Below, piece by piece: positions 1 to 5,332 of a stretch of DNA of 9,221 nucleotides. The stretch spans positions 1 through 9,221 of the forward strand of contig CAAEPH010000038.1 in the NCBI GenBank assembly GCA_900757865.1, written 5' to 3'. The notes under the pieces were generated by a model. The model made no database searches. It had not been told where the DNA came from and saw only the letters and a program-made list of their open reading frames with translations. This DNA is from an uncultured Sutterella sp. (GTDB taxonomy: Bacteria > Pseudomonadota > Gammaproteobacteria > Burkholderiales > Burkholderiaceae_F). The position numbers and the translations under genes were made by a program. Each line of letters opens with the position of its first letter. Position 1 is the stretch's first letter.

Positions 1-92
1 GCAACGGATGTGGCAGGACGATGCTCGTCCACAACTAACTTGGCTGCGTTGATGCGAAATTCTTTGGTGTAGATACGACGTGCAAAGGTCAT
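1..92 (-). CDS. IS3-family transposase OrfA, N-terminal 30 codons (partial)
   Basis: The minus-strand frame starts at ATG 92-90 and stays open to the window edge. It begins MTFARRIYTKEF and continues with RINAAKLVVDEHRPATSVA. This is the typical opening of the OrfA helix-turn-helix protein of IS3-family elements (HTH_Tnp_1), in which a basic R-x-[YF]-T-x-E-F stretch precedes an A-x-K-L-V helix. An AGGAGA ribosome binding site lies at 102-107 on the minus strand, about ten bases before the ATG, which supports this start. In the family, OrfA binds the element ends and is joined to the DDE-containing OrfB by programmed -1 frameshifting, but that part is not visible here. The family call is fairly secure. 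The subgroup cannot be assigned from 30 residues. Confidence 0.78.
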   Translation of the reverse strand, partial: MTFARRIYTKEFRINAAKLVVDEHRPATSV

Positions 93-166
93 TTAAAAAG
101 GTCTCCTAATAGACAGTATTGTGCCCTAACTGGGCTCTGCTATCAGATCCATTTTTCGTACCCTCA
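1..166 (-). mobile_element. IS3-family insertion sequence, 5' terminal part (continues beyond the window start)
   Basis: The element is recognised from the start of an IS3-type orfA on the minus strand (92 down to 1), with a good ribosome binding site and a roughly 70 bp untranslated end, which is the usual layout at an IS3 left end. The outer boundary is an estimate: read on the minus strand, a sequence starting TGAGGGTACG begins at position 166. IS3 ends normally start with TG, and a short A-run followed by TGGA is common just inside. The other end, orfB and any target-site duplication lie outside the window, so the boundary could be off by several bases. Confidence 0.6.
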
Positions 167-690
167 TCCCAGTCCTTGAGTTGTTAGAGAAGATTGTTGA
201 AACGATTGCGGCAGGGAGAGAAGCCAGTCGCGTTGAGGAATCTAATGTTCTAAATGTCACTATAGTGAGCGGGAACGTTCAAGTATTTTTGGTTAAAAAG
301 CCAGGGAGTAATGCTTGGGTCTTGACTGGTTTTTATATCACTGAGGGGCGGGGGTCGGGTGATAACCGACTCGGGTATGATACGCCGGCTTCTACTTCAA
401 CAGACCCTCACTTTCCCGGTTCTGTTAAAGGTGCCGCCCCCCTGTCTCCTAGGATTGAGAACAGACGCCATACCTTAGCAACGGATAAATCCGTTGGGCT
501 GGGGGAAAGTCTCTCCAGAGAGAGTAGATTCAGTATAAGAGAATGCAATAGTGTCATCAATCATTCTCATGGCGGATGCTTTCATGCTGACAGGAAACGC
601 ATGGCGAGCAAATGGCAGAGAAGCTCGATTAAAGCCAGAGTCCAGCCGAACTTACTTACCAGCGTTCAACGAAGGTGTTCACGTGTTTGA
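167..690 (+). pseudogene. C-terminal remnant of a phage MuF-type / polyvalent-protein toxin domain (Barnase/EndoU/ColicinE5/RelE-like), cut by the IS
   Basis: A rightward frame is open across the IS junction and runs to a stop at 688-690. It has no ATG and no ribosome binding site. The in-frame TTG at 181 lies inside a helix-like stretch (IPVLELLEKIVETIAAGREA). The pattern is a helix ending in x-I-x-x-G, then beta strands (VLNVTIVSGNVQVFLVKK) and the hallmark SNAWVLTGFYI, then a Gly/Pro/Ser/Thr-rich tail. From memory this matches the C-terminal nuclease-like toxin domains of phage MuF and large polyvalent proteins, which read roughly ip-iiknG...WvlTgye. The N-terminal part, including any catalytic residues there, is missing. 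The simplest reading is an IS3 insertion into a prophage or mobile-element toxin gene. After about 470 the protein loses family character and may be frameshifted or noncoding. The family call is moderate, because similarity was judged by eye. Confidence 0.45.
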
Positions 691-790
691 GAATACCCAT
701 AGCCACAACCACAACGCCATCTAGGAATCTGTTACTGTTTGTACAAAATTTACAATTTTCACCCCCTGACACACGAATGAATTACTTTCG

Positions 791-812
791 CTTATTCCAT
801 TAATAGAATAAG
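791..812 (+). repeat. 7-bp inverted repeat (CTTATTC / GAATAAG), possible terminator or operator
   Basis: CTTATTC at 791-797 is perfectly complementary to GAATAAG at 806-812, with an 8-base AT-rich loop. A T-rich stretch follows (817-825). It could be a weak terminator for the decayed upstream region or an operator next to the TTGACA hexamer at 824. The stem has few G-C pairs, so either role is tentative. Confidence 0.3.
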
Positions 813-1013
813 GCACGTTTTATTTGACAAAAATTTGACGGCGTTCGTGATTTATCAAACTTTACTGAACCTTGTTAACTTCAACTTTCCTCAGTGCTTA
901 TTTTTTGGACATCATTTTTTCAAATCTGTCAGACAATCTTCTCTATTTTTGATAGTGTCTCTTTATTTGATTAAATCCTTAGTTTGTTAACAACTATCGA
1001 GCGACGATCTGAC

Positions 1014-1019
1014 TACAAT
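1014..1019 (+). promoter_or_regulatory. Possible -10 element for the DoxX gene
   Basis: TACAAT matches five of six positions of the sigma70 -10 consensus and lies about 105 bp before the DoxX start. The best -35-like sequence, TTAACA at 987-992, leaves a 21-bp spacer, which is too long for a good promoter. The assignment rests on the -10 alone. Confidence 0.25.
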
Positions 1020-1124
1020 AACCCCACCTTTAGATAGCTGATGTCAGTCTATCTTCACCGTTTGATTTTTACCGCCATCGTCAGAAGGTTATGCCCCTGT
1101 CGTTTGGTGAAGGAACATGAAAAA

Positions 1125-1523
1125 ATGGAAAGTCTCTTGTCTTATCAGAATCCTGATTTAGCTCTGCTTTTCCTGCGTCTAGGCCTTGGCTTATGCATGA
1201 TCATGCACGGTATTGCCAAACTACGTTTTGGGGTGGGGTTCGTTAAAAACATGTTGGTAGCCCGTGGCTTGCCGGGTGTGCTCGCGTATGGCGCCTATGT
1301 TGGTGAATTTGTTGCTCCGATTATGCTCATCTTGGGCATCTACACCCAGATTGCTGCGTTCATTCTCTTAGGCAACTGCTTGGTGATTCTTTTCGTGGCT
1401 CATCCGAAGCTCTTTGAACTCAACGAGTTCGGTGGCTTTAAAGCGGAAATTCCCTTCCTCTATGTGGCCATCTCTTTAGCGCTCATGGTTATGGGTGGCG
1501 GTCAGTATGCCCTCATTGGCTAA
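1125..1523 (+). CDS. DoxX-family small integral membrane protein
   Basis: The product is a 132-residue hydrophobic protein of the DoxX/DoxD-like family. It has four likely membrane segments, at about residues 12-31, 52-71, 73-93 and 110-128. Family features visible are FLRLGLGLCMIMHGIAKL in helix 1 and the GEFVAPIMLILGI motif in helix 2. The length matches ordinary bacterial DoxX proteins (about 130-150 residues). The ATG at 1125 was chosen because an AAGGA ribosome binding site lies at 1110-1114. An upstream in-frame ATG at 1041 would add 28 Cys/Arg-rich residues absent from the family and has no ribosome binding site. The inner-membrane location is inferred from the helices. The biochemical role of this family is poorly defined; links to redox or sulfur metabolism in some members cannot be tested here. 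It is a single-gene unit, closed by the terminator at 1549. Confidence 0.85.
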   Translation: MESLLSYQNPDLALLFLRLGLGLCMIMHGIAKLRFGVGFVKNMLVARGLPGVLAYGAYVGEFVAPIMLILGIYTQIAAFILLGNCLVILFVAHPKLFELNEFGGFKAEIPFLYVAISLALMVMGGGQYALIG

Positions 1524-1548
1524 TTAGTCCAAGGCTCTCGCCGTCCAT

Positions 1549-1578
1549 AGGCACAGGTCTAACCTGTGCCTTTGTTGT
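1549..1578 (+). terminator. Rho-independent terminator after the DoxX gene
   Basis: AGGCACAGGT (1549-1558) pairs perfectly with ACCTGTGCCT (1562-1571) across a 3-base loop, and a T-rich tail (TTTGTTGT) follows directly. This separates the DoxX gene from the yqhA-like gene. Confidence 0.85.
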
Positions 1579-1645
1579 CTTGAGAAAACGTGTCCTTTCT
1601 CTCCCATTTTCCTAAACCAACTTTACAATTTGTCCGTCTGCGTTT

Positions 1646-1654
1646 TGCTAGACT
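1646..1654 (+). promoter_or_regulatory. Possible extended -10 promoter for the yqhA-like gene
   Basis: TGCTAGACT carries the TGn extension and a TAGACT hexamer about 65 bp upstream of the gene. A TTTACA at 1622-1627 resembles a -35 but leaves a 21-bp spacer. It lies just after a terminator and before a gene, which makes a promoter here likely, but the exact element is uncertain. Confidence 0.3.
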
Positions 1655-1717
1655 CAAACATCCTCAATCAGCCAACTTCATTGGCCATCACTCATGAGCC
1701 ATAACAAGGACAACAAA

Positions 1718-2224
1718 ATGACTCATCTCGAATCTCGCATTGAGCGTTTCCTCTTTGCAAGCCGCTGGATCTTGCTGCCTTTTTTCATCGGCCTCGTCCT
1801 CGCTATGAGCCTGTTGCTCATCAAATTTGCCAAAGAGTTCTACCACTTCGTACTCTTGGTCTTTAGTGACCAAAGCAGTGACGTGATTACCGGTGTACTC
1901 ACCCTGGTGGACATTGTCCTCATATCCAACCTCCTGCTGATCATCATTTTTGCTGGGTACCAGAACTTCGTTTCTCAATTCGACACGCAAGACCATGAAG
2001 ATTGGCCGAGCTGGATGGGACACGTTGGCTTCTCTGAGCTTAAAATCAAGCTGATTGGCTCCATCGTCGCTATCTCGGGGATTGAGTTGCTCAAAGCCTT
2101 CATGCACGTGGATAGTCTCACCAATGAGCAACTTGCCTGGAAAGTCGGTATTCACTTAACCTTTGTGCTCTCCGGCGTCTTGTTTGCCTTGATGGACCGC
2201 TTGGCTGCGCCAAGCAAGCATTAA
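1718..2224 (+). CDS. yqhA: YqhA / UPF0114 family inner-membrane protein
   Basis: The product is a 168-residue membrane protein that matches the UPF0114 family throughout and is close to the E. coli YqhA length. Recognisable blocks are ESRIERFLFASRWILLPFF at the N terminus, TLVDIVLISNLLLIIIFAGY followed by QNFVSQ in the second helix, and KIKLIGSIVAISGIELLK in the third. Four transmembrane segments are likely, at about residues 18-37, 58-82, 108-126 and 140-158. The ATG at 1718 was chosen because AAGGA (1706-1710) lies seven bases upstream. The ATG at 1694 would add eight polar residues and has no ribosome binding site. No biochemical function is established for the family, and the sequence adds no clue. 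The next gene starts 50 bp downstream without an obvious terminator between, so the two may share a transcript. Confidence 0.88.
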   Translation: MTHLESRIERFLFASRWILLPFFIGLVLAMSLLLIKFAKEFYHFVLLVFSDQSSDVITGVLTLVDIVLISNLLLIIIFAGYQNFVSQFDTQDHEDWPSWMGHVGFSELKIKLIGSIVAISGIELLKAFMHVDSLTNEQLAWKVGIHLTFVLSGVLFALMDRLAAPSKH

Positions 2225-2274
2225 GGGCATTGCTTAAAAAGAGGCCAAGATTCATCTTTCTCTAGAGGTGACAT

Positions 2275-2979
2275 ATGTCGATTTTTCGTACCATCCCCAG
2301 TACAGGAAAGCTACCCACCGTTTGCGTTTTCGATCTTGATCAAACCTTAATGGCGGGAGACTCGACGGTCGATTGGACGAAATTTCTCTTCAAGCACGGC
2401 CTCGTCACCGATCCCCATTGGCGTGAGGTCGATGAAGAAATGAAGCGGCGCTATCACGCAGGAACGCTCAACATTCGAGACTACCTGCGTGACGTGGTCC
2501 CTTCCTTTGGTTATCTCACGCTCTCGACCTTAGCGCCACACATCACCGCTTTTATTGATGAGTACGTTCGCCCGACGGTCTATCCCGAGGCATACCAAAC
2601 CATAGCCGAAGCCAAAGCGCTCGGTATGGATCTGCTTATCATTTCGGCAACCAACAGTTTCCTCGTGGAACCCATCGGCAAAACGGTCTTTGGCATTGAA
2701 CGAAGCCTTGGGGTCGACTTGGTGATTGAAAATGACCTTCTCACTGGAGAAATTGAGGGGATTCCGACGTTTCAAGAAGGCAAAGTATTGCGCCTTGAGC
2801 AAGAGCTTATTGGCTTGGGTAAGCGCATGGATGAGGTCGTCTTTTTCACAGATAGCCGCAATGATCTGCCACTGGCCAAGGTGGCTGGTGACTGTTACTG
2901 CGTCAATCCCGATCCGGTTTTAAAAGCACAAGCCCAACTCCACGGCTGGCCCATTTTGCGCTGGCGTGTCACGGACTAA
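2275..2979 (+). CDS. HAD-superfamily subfamily IB hydrolase (SerB/CicA-like phosphatase)
   Basis: This 234-residue protein has all four HAD motifs: motif I FDLDQTL with nucleophile D20 and acid/base D22, motif II Ser124 in IISATNS, motif III Lys170 in the EGK context, and motif IV TDSRNDLPL with D193 and D197 for Mg2+. The helical insert after motif I (about 27-105) and the AGDS just after motif I place it in subfamily IB, with phosphoserine phosphatase relatives. It matches the TIGR01490-type proteins often annotated as HAD-IB hydrolase or CicA. It should be a cytoplasmic, Mg2+-dependent phosphomonoesterase whose substrate cannot be read from sequence. The start is firm: ATG 2275 has an AGAGGTG ribosome binding site at 2264-2270. 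The gene lies 50 bp after the yqhA-like gene and may be co-transcribed with it. SerB itself is less likely, since no other serine-pathway gene is nearby. Confidence 0.88.
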   Translation: MSIFRTIPSTGKLPTVCVFDLDQTLMAGDSTVDWTKFLFKHGLVTDPHWREVDEEMKRRYHAGTLNIRDYLRDVVPSFGYLTLSTLAPHITAFIDEYVRPTVYPEAYQTIAEAKALGMDLLIISATNSFLVEPIGKTVFGIERSLGVDLVIENDLLTGEIEGIPTFQEGKVLRLEQELIGLGKRMDEVVFFTDSRNDLPLAKVAGDCYCVNPDPVLKAQAQLHGWPILRWRVTD

Positions 2980-3000
2980 TATGCCGACCAAACCAAAACA

Positions 3001-3012
3001 TTTGTCGACAAA
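3001..3012. repeat. Perfect 12-bp palindrome centred on TCGA
   Basis: TTTGTCGACAAA reads identically on both strands. It lies just after the HAD gene, about 200 bp upstream of the binding-protein gene. The half-site TCGACAAA recurs at 3155-3162 and TCGAC at 3045-3049. It could be a dimeric-repressor operator, but no known motif was matched. Confidence 0.4.
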
Positions 3013-3048
3013 AACCAACGTACGGTAAGCATTTCTTCAACAGATCGA

Positions 3049-3071
3049 CTTTTTTCGAAAAAAAGCCTTTT
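3049..3071. repeat. A/T-tract palindrome with alternative hairpin, possible terminator of the HAD transcript
   Basis: TTTTTTCGAAAAAA (3050-3063) is a perfect palindrome. The A-run (3058-3064) can alternatively pair with the following T-run (3068-3073) around GCC, giving an A/T-only stem. No G-C rich terminator exists downstream of the HAD gene, so this may end its transcript weakly in either direction, or serve as a bent or operator-like DNA element. Its centre is exactly 50 bp from that of the palindrome at 3001-3012. Confidence 0.35.
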
Positions 3072-3121
3072 TTAGGTGAAATTTCTTTCCATTTTCGCCC
3101 ACCTCGTTAAAAAGCGTTGGG

Positions 3122-3176
3122 TATAGTTACCCTCACGCCGTTAGGAAATCCCCCTCGACAAACACTACTTAACGGC
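3122..3176 (+). promoter_or_regulatory. Possible promoter -10 and leader stem-loop upstream of the substrate-binding protein gene
   Basis: TATAGT at 3122-3127 is a good -10 match, but no convincing -35 lies 16-18 bp upstream, so activation by a regulator is possible. Just downstream, GCCGTTA (3137-3143) pairs with TAACGGC (3170-3176), enclosing 26 bases. This would form a stem in the mRNA leader 30 bases before the start codon. Whether it acts at the RNA or DNA level cannot be decided. Confidence 0.35.
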
Positions 3177-3205
3177 ATGACTTTACTGACAATGGGACGC
3201 TAATC

Positions 3206-3970
3206 ATGTTGAAAAAACTTCTTCTCTCTGCAACGGCTGCGGTGGCAATGACAACCTCGATGATGGGTTCAGCTTTGGCTTATTCGCACGATGTGTTGCG
3301 TGTGGGCACGGAACCAACGTTCGCACCGTTTGAATTTTTAAACACGAAGAATAACCAGATCACGGGTTACGATATCGAACTCATCAAAGTGATCGGTCAG
3401 AAAGCGGGTTACGAAGTGGAAGTGATGAGCATGGGGTTCGATGCTTTGATTCCTGCGCTTGCCACGGGTCAAATTGACGTGATTGCCGCCGGCATGTCAG
3501 TCACCGAAGAACGCTCTAAGAAAGTGGATTTCACCACCCCCTACTACGAATCGGGTCTATCTTACATTACGTTGAAACGTAACGCCGACAAATTCCCCAC
3601 CTTCGAGTCTCTCAAAGGCCAGACCGTATCGGGGCAGATTGGTAACACTGGCGTGGACTATGCCAAGAAAGTGTTAAAGAGCAAGGTGCTCACTTTCAAC
3701 ACCACCAGCGAAGCCTTTATGGATTTAAGCTCGGGGAACTCTTCTCAGGCCGTGGTGTTGGATCGCCCGGTGTTGGCTTACTTCTTGAAGACCAAACCGC
3801 AGCAAGCGAAACACTTCCAATTGGGTAAAGAAATTGCGGACGCTGAATGGTATGCCTTCGCCGTGAAAAAAGGCAACAAAGAGCTCTTGGATAAGCTCAA
3901 CAAAGCCTACGACGAACTCAAGAAAGAAGGCGTGATTCAGCAAATTCATGATGAATGGTTTGCGAACTAA
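3206..3970 (+). CDS. Polar amino acid ABC transporter, periplasmic substrate-binding protein (family 3, GlnH-like)
   Basis: This 254-residue secreted protein captures an amino acid in the periplasm and delivers it to the permease encoded downstream. Residues 1-25 form a signal peptide: MLKKLLL, then a hydrophobic core, then ALA before Tyr26. The mature part shows the family-3 signatures: GTEPTFAPFEF at 34-44, GYDIELIKVI at 54-63, GFDALIPALATGQIDVIAAG at 77-96, and TEERSKKVDFTTPYY at 100-114. Arg103 and Asp186 (VVLDRP) are in the positions that hold the ligand's alpha-carboxyl and alpha-amino groups in GlnH/HisJ-type proteins. Length is typical. Specificity (Gln, Arg, His or Cys) cannot be decided by eye; GlnH-like is only the closest general description. 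The ribosome binding site is weak (GGGA at 3194-3197). A terminator follows the gene, so it can be made in excess over the permease, as usual for binding proteins. Confidence 0.9.
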   Translation: MLKKLLLSATAAVAMTTSMMGSALAYSHDVLRVGTEPTFAPFEFLNTKNNQITGYDIELIKVIGQKAGYEVEVMSMGFDALIPALATGQIDVIAAGMSVTEERSKKVDFTTPYYESGLSYITLKRNADKFPTFESLKGQTVSGQIGNTGVDYAKKVLKSKVLTFNTTSEAFMDLSSGNSSQAVVLDRPVLAYFLKTKPQQAKHFQLGKEIADAEWYAFAVKKGNKELLDKLNKAYDELKKEGVIQQIHDEWFAN

Positions 3971-4002
3971 TTCTGAGCGTTGCTCACTGAGTTAACGGTT
4001 TT

Positions 4003-4037
4003 AGCAGTGCTTCTCCTTTGTCGAGAGCACTGCTTTT
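4003..4037 (+). terminator. Intrinsic terminator between binding-protein and permease genes
   Basis: AGCAGTGC (4003-4010) pairs with GCACTGCT (4027-4034). The stem continues as TCTC (4012-4015) with GAGA (4023-4026) after one bulged base, and ends in TTTT. A small extra hairpin (TGAGC-GTT-GCTCA, 3974-3986) lies just before it. The pair would stop most transcription, protect the 3' end of the binding-protein mRNA and lower permease expression. Confidence 0.8.
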
Positions 4038-4102
4038 GTCAAACGACATAAGCGAATACCCCTAGAACCGCACCGCCACAAGCTTTTTTGCCTTTTGACA
4101 CT

Positions 4103-4132
4103 TTGCAAGGCGAGAAGCGAACTCAGTAAAAT
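4103..4132 (+). promoter_or_regulatory. Promoter for the ABC permease gene
   Basis: TTGCAA (4103-4108) and TAAAAT (4127-4132) are separated by 18 bp, a good sigma70 arrangement. It resembles the rpsO promoter in this window (TTGCAT, 17 bp, TAAAAT). A TTGACA at 4095-4100 lies eight bases further upstream but leaves a 26-bp spacer. Transcription would start near 4139, giving a leader of about 110 bases that is C/T-rich and can form an ACCTGC/GCAGGT stem (4167-4172 with 4196-4201). Confidence 0.6.
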
Positions 4133-4252
4133 GGATACTCGGTTTCGCCCAAAGCGATACCCACCCACCTGCTCCCTTCCCCTCACAACATCGGTGCAGG
4201 TCGGTTTCAACCAGACAAATGACAGCTACAACCTATTTAGAGGTTTCTCTCG

Positions 4253-4915
4253 ATGGAACTCGACTATTCAATTATCTATAACAGCTTCCCTCTTCTGCTC
4301 AAAGGGGCAGGTGTCACGCTAGAAATTACCGCCATGTCTGTGGGATTGGGGTTGATTTTGGGTCTCTTTTTAGGGCTCGGTCAGCTCTCGAAGTCTAAAA
4401 TCTTCCGCTGGCCTGCGAAAGTGTACGTCGACGTGATCCGTGGCACGCCATTGCTGATTCAGATTTTCATCATCTACTTTGCGCTCCCTAATATCATCGG
4501 TCAGCGTATTGATCCTTTCGTCGCGGCGGTCACGGCCTGCTCGCTCAACTCAGGTGCCTACATCGCCGAAATCTTCCGCGCTGGCATTCAGTCCATCTCG
4601 CTCGGTCAGCTACGCGCCGGGTTGTCGCTCGGGATGACCGGTGCACAGACTATGCGCTACATCATTCTGCCACAAGCCTTTAAGCGCATTATTCCCCCAC
4701 TGGGTAATGAGTTCATCGCCATGTTGAAGGACTCCTCCTTGGTGTCGGTAATTGGCTTTGAGGAATTGACGCGTTCTGGGCAGTTGATCATTGCCGAAAC
4801 TTACGCCACCATGGAAATTTGGACCTGCGTGGCGATCCTTTATCTGGTGATGACGTTGACCATTACACAATTGGTTGGCTTCATGGAACGTCGTTTACGC
4901 TTAGTGGAACGTTAA
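4253..4915 (+). CDS. Polar amino acid ABC transporter, inner-membrane permease (HisM/GlnP family)
   Basis: This 220-residue protein forms the membrane channel of an amino acid importer. It has an N-terminal hydrophobic segment (about 10-42), the conserved DVIRGTPLLIQIF at 61-73 that defines the His/Glu/Gln/Arg permease family, several further helices, and the cytoplasmic coupling loop ending YIILPQAFKRIIPPLGNEF. The coupling loop normally reads E-A-A-x-x-x-G. Here it is R-A-G-L-S-L-G, so the usual Glu is Arg. The start at 4253 is supported by AGAGG (4239-4243) nine bases upstream and by family length. The gene has its own promoter and lies 282 bp after its presumed partner binding protein. 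No ATPase gene follows; the next gene is rpsO. The ATPase must be supplied from elsewhere. The amino acid carried is not decidable from sequence. Confidence 0.9.
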   Translation: MELDYSIIYNSFPLLLKGAGVTLEITAMSVGLGLILGLFLGLGQLSKSKIFRWPAKVYVDVIRGTPLLIQIFIIYFALPNIIGQRIDPFVAAVTACSLNSGAYIAEIFRAGIQSISLGQLRAGLSLGMTGAQTMRYIILPQAFKRIIPPLGNEFIAMLKDSSLVSVIGFEELTRSGQLIIAETYATMEIWTCVAILYLVMTLTITQLVGFMERRLRLVER

Positions 4916-4940
4916 TCGCTAAGAAAACGGGTTTTCTCAC

Positions 4941-4969
4941 TTGCATTGCCCTCTCACGACAGGTAAAAT
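4941..4969 (+). promoter_or_regulatory. rpsO promoter
   Basis: TTGCAT (4941-4946) and TAAAAT (4964-4969) are separated by an ideal 17 bp. Transcription would start near 4976, leaving about 70 bases of leader before rpsO. A perfect AGAAAAC/GTTTTCT repeat (4922-4937) sits just upstream and may end permease transcription weakly, although no T-tract follows it. Confidence 0.75.
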
Positions 4970-5044
4970 GCGCTTTTTCACGGCTCGAGTCTCAACGCTC
5001 GTGTCCGCCAGTTTTATTACTTTATTTCTTTTACAGGAAATCAA

Positions 5045-5311
5045 ATGTCCGTTGAAATGAACAAGAACGAGATCGTTGCCAAGTTCCAGCGTGTTGAAGG
5101 CGACACGGGATCTCCTGAAGTGCAGGTTGCTCTTCTGACCGCCCGTATTAACCACCTCACGGAACACTTCAAGGTTCACGCTAAGGATCACCACTCCCGT
5201 CGTGGTCTTCTTCGCATGGTGTCGCGCCGTCGTAAGTTGCTCGACTACCTCAAGCGCACCGACCTCAATGCTTACCGTACGTTGATCACCGAATTGAATC
5301 TTCGTAAGTAA
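5045..5311 (+). CDS. rpsO: 30S ribosomal protein S15
   Basis: The 88-residue product is ribosomal protein S15, a primary 16S rRNA-binding protein of the 30S platform that also forms an intersubunit bridge. The family signatures are unmistakable: DTGSPEVQVALLTARINHL in the N-terminal half, then KDHHSRRGLLRMVSRRRKLL and DYLKR. Length equals the usual 88-89 residues. ATG 5045 is supported by AGGAA at 5035-5039; the next in-frame ATG (5057) would remove conserved N-terminal length. The gene is first in an rpsO-pnp pair, an arrangement shared across proteobacteria. In E. coli S15 represses its own translation by binding a leader pseudoknot. The leader here is about 70 bases and AT-rich near the start codon, but I could not recognise a matching pseudoknot by eye. 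Confidence 0.98.
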   Translation: MSVEMNKNEIVAKFQRVEGDTGSPEVQVALLTARINHLTEHFKVHAKDHHSRRGLLRMVSRRRKLLDYLKRTDLNAYRTLITELNLRK

Positions 5312-5332
5312 GACGGTACATTTTTCCCTGAC

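Larger units (their letters stand above)
725..1124. other. AT-rich intergenic region, no supported gene
   Basis: These 400 bases contain no frame that looks coding on either strand and are visibly richer in A+T than the genes around them. They hold a hairpin at 791-812, a TTGACA hexamer at 824-829 with no good partner 16-18 bp downstream, two copies of the 8-mer TTGTTAAC (872-879 and 984-991), and a TACAAT -10-like hexamer at 1014-1019. The last ~80 bases are an open extension of the DoxX frame, but their translation (a Cys/Arg-rich stretch) does not resemble the family, so I treat them as leader. Confidence 0.5.

Noticed and set aside
480..523. Closely spaced inverted repeats as a possible CRISPR array or group II intron.
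   Set aside because: The repeats differ from each other, no regular spacer exists, and no domain V-like hairpin or intron-encoded protein is present.
655..720. Short minus-strand frame (DGVVVVAMGILKHVN...) near the toxin remnant.
   Set aside because: It is short, has no start context and no recognisable family, and is likely chance in a decayed region.
824..829. TTGACA as a promoter -35 in the AT-rich spacer.
   Set aside because: No acceptable -10 lies 16-18 bp downstream, and no gene begins within 200 bp.
1041..1124. Upstream ATG extending the DoxX protein by 28 residues.
   Set aside because: It has no ribosome binding site and gives a Cys/Arg-rich stretch absent from the family. ATG 1125 has AAGGA at a workable distance.
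151..2301. 12-base repeat ATTTTTCGTACC at 151-162 (IS end) and 2281-2292 (start of the HAD gene), both followed by a similar CCCAGT-containing stretch.
   Set aside because: A few 12-mer matches are expected by chance in a 9.2 kb window, and the similarity fades at once. No second IS end or duplication is otherwise visible at 2281.
4095..4322. Open frame overlapping the start of the permease gene.
   Set aside because: It overlaps the permease promoter and N terminus in another frame, has no ribosome binding site and a composition unlike a protein. It is a shadow of the leader and permease.
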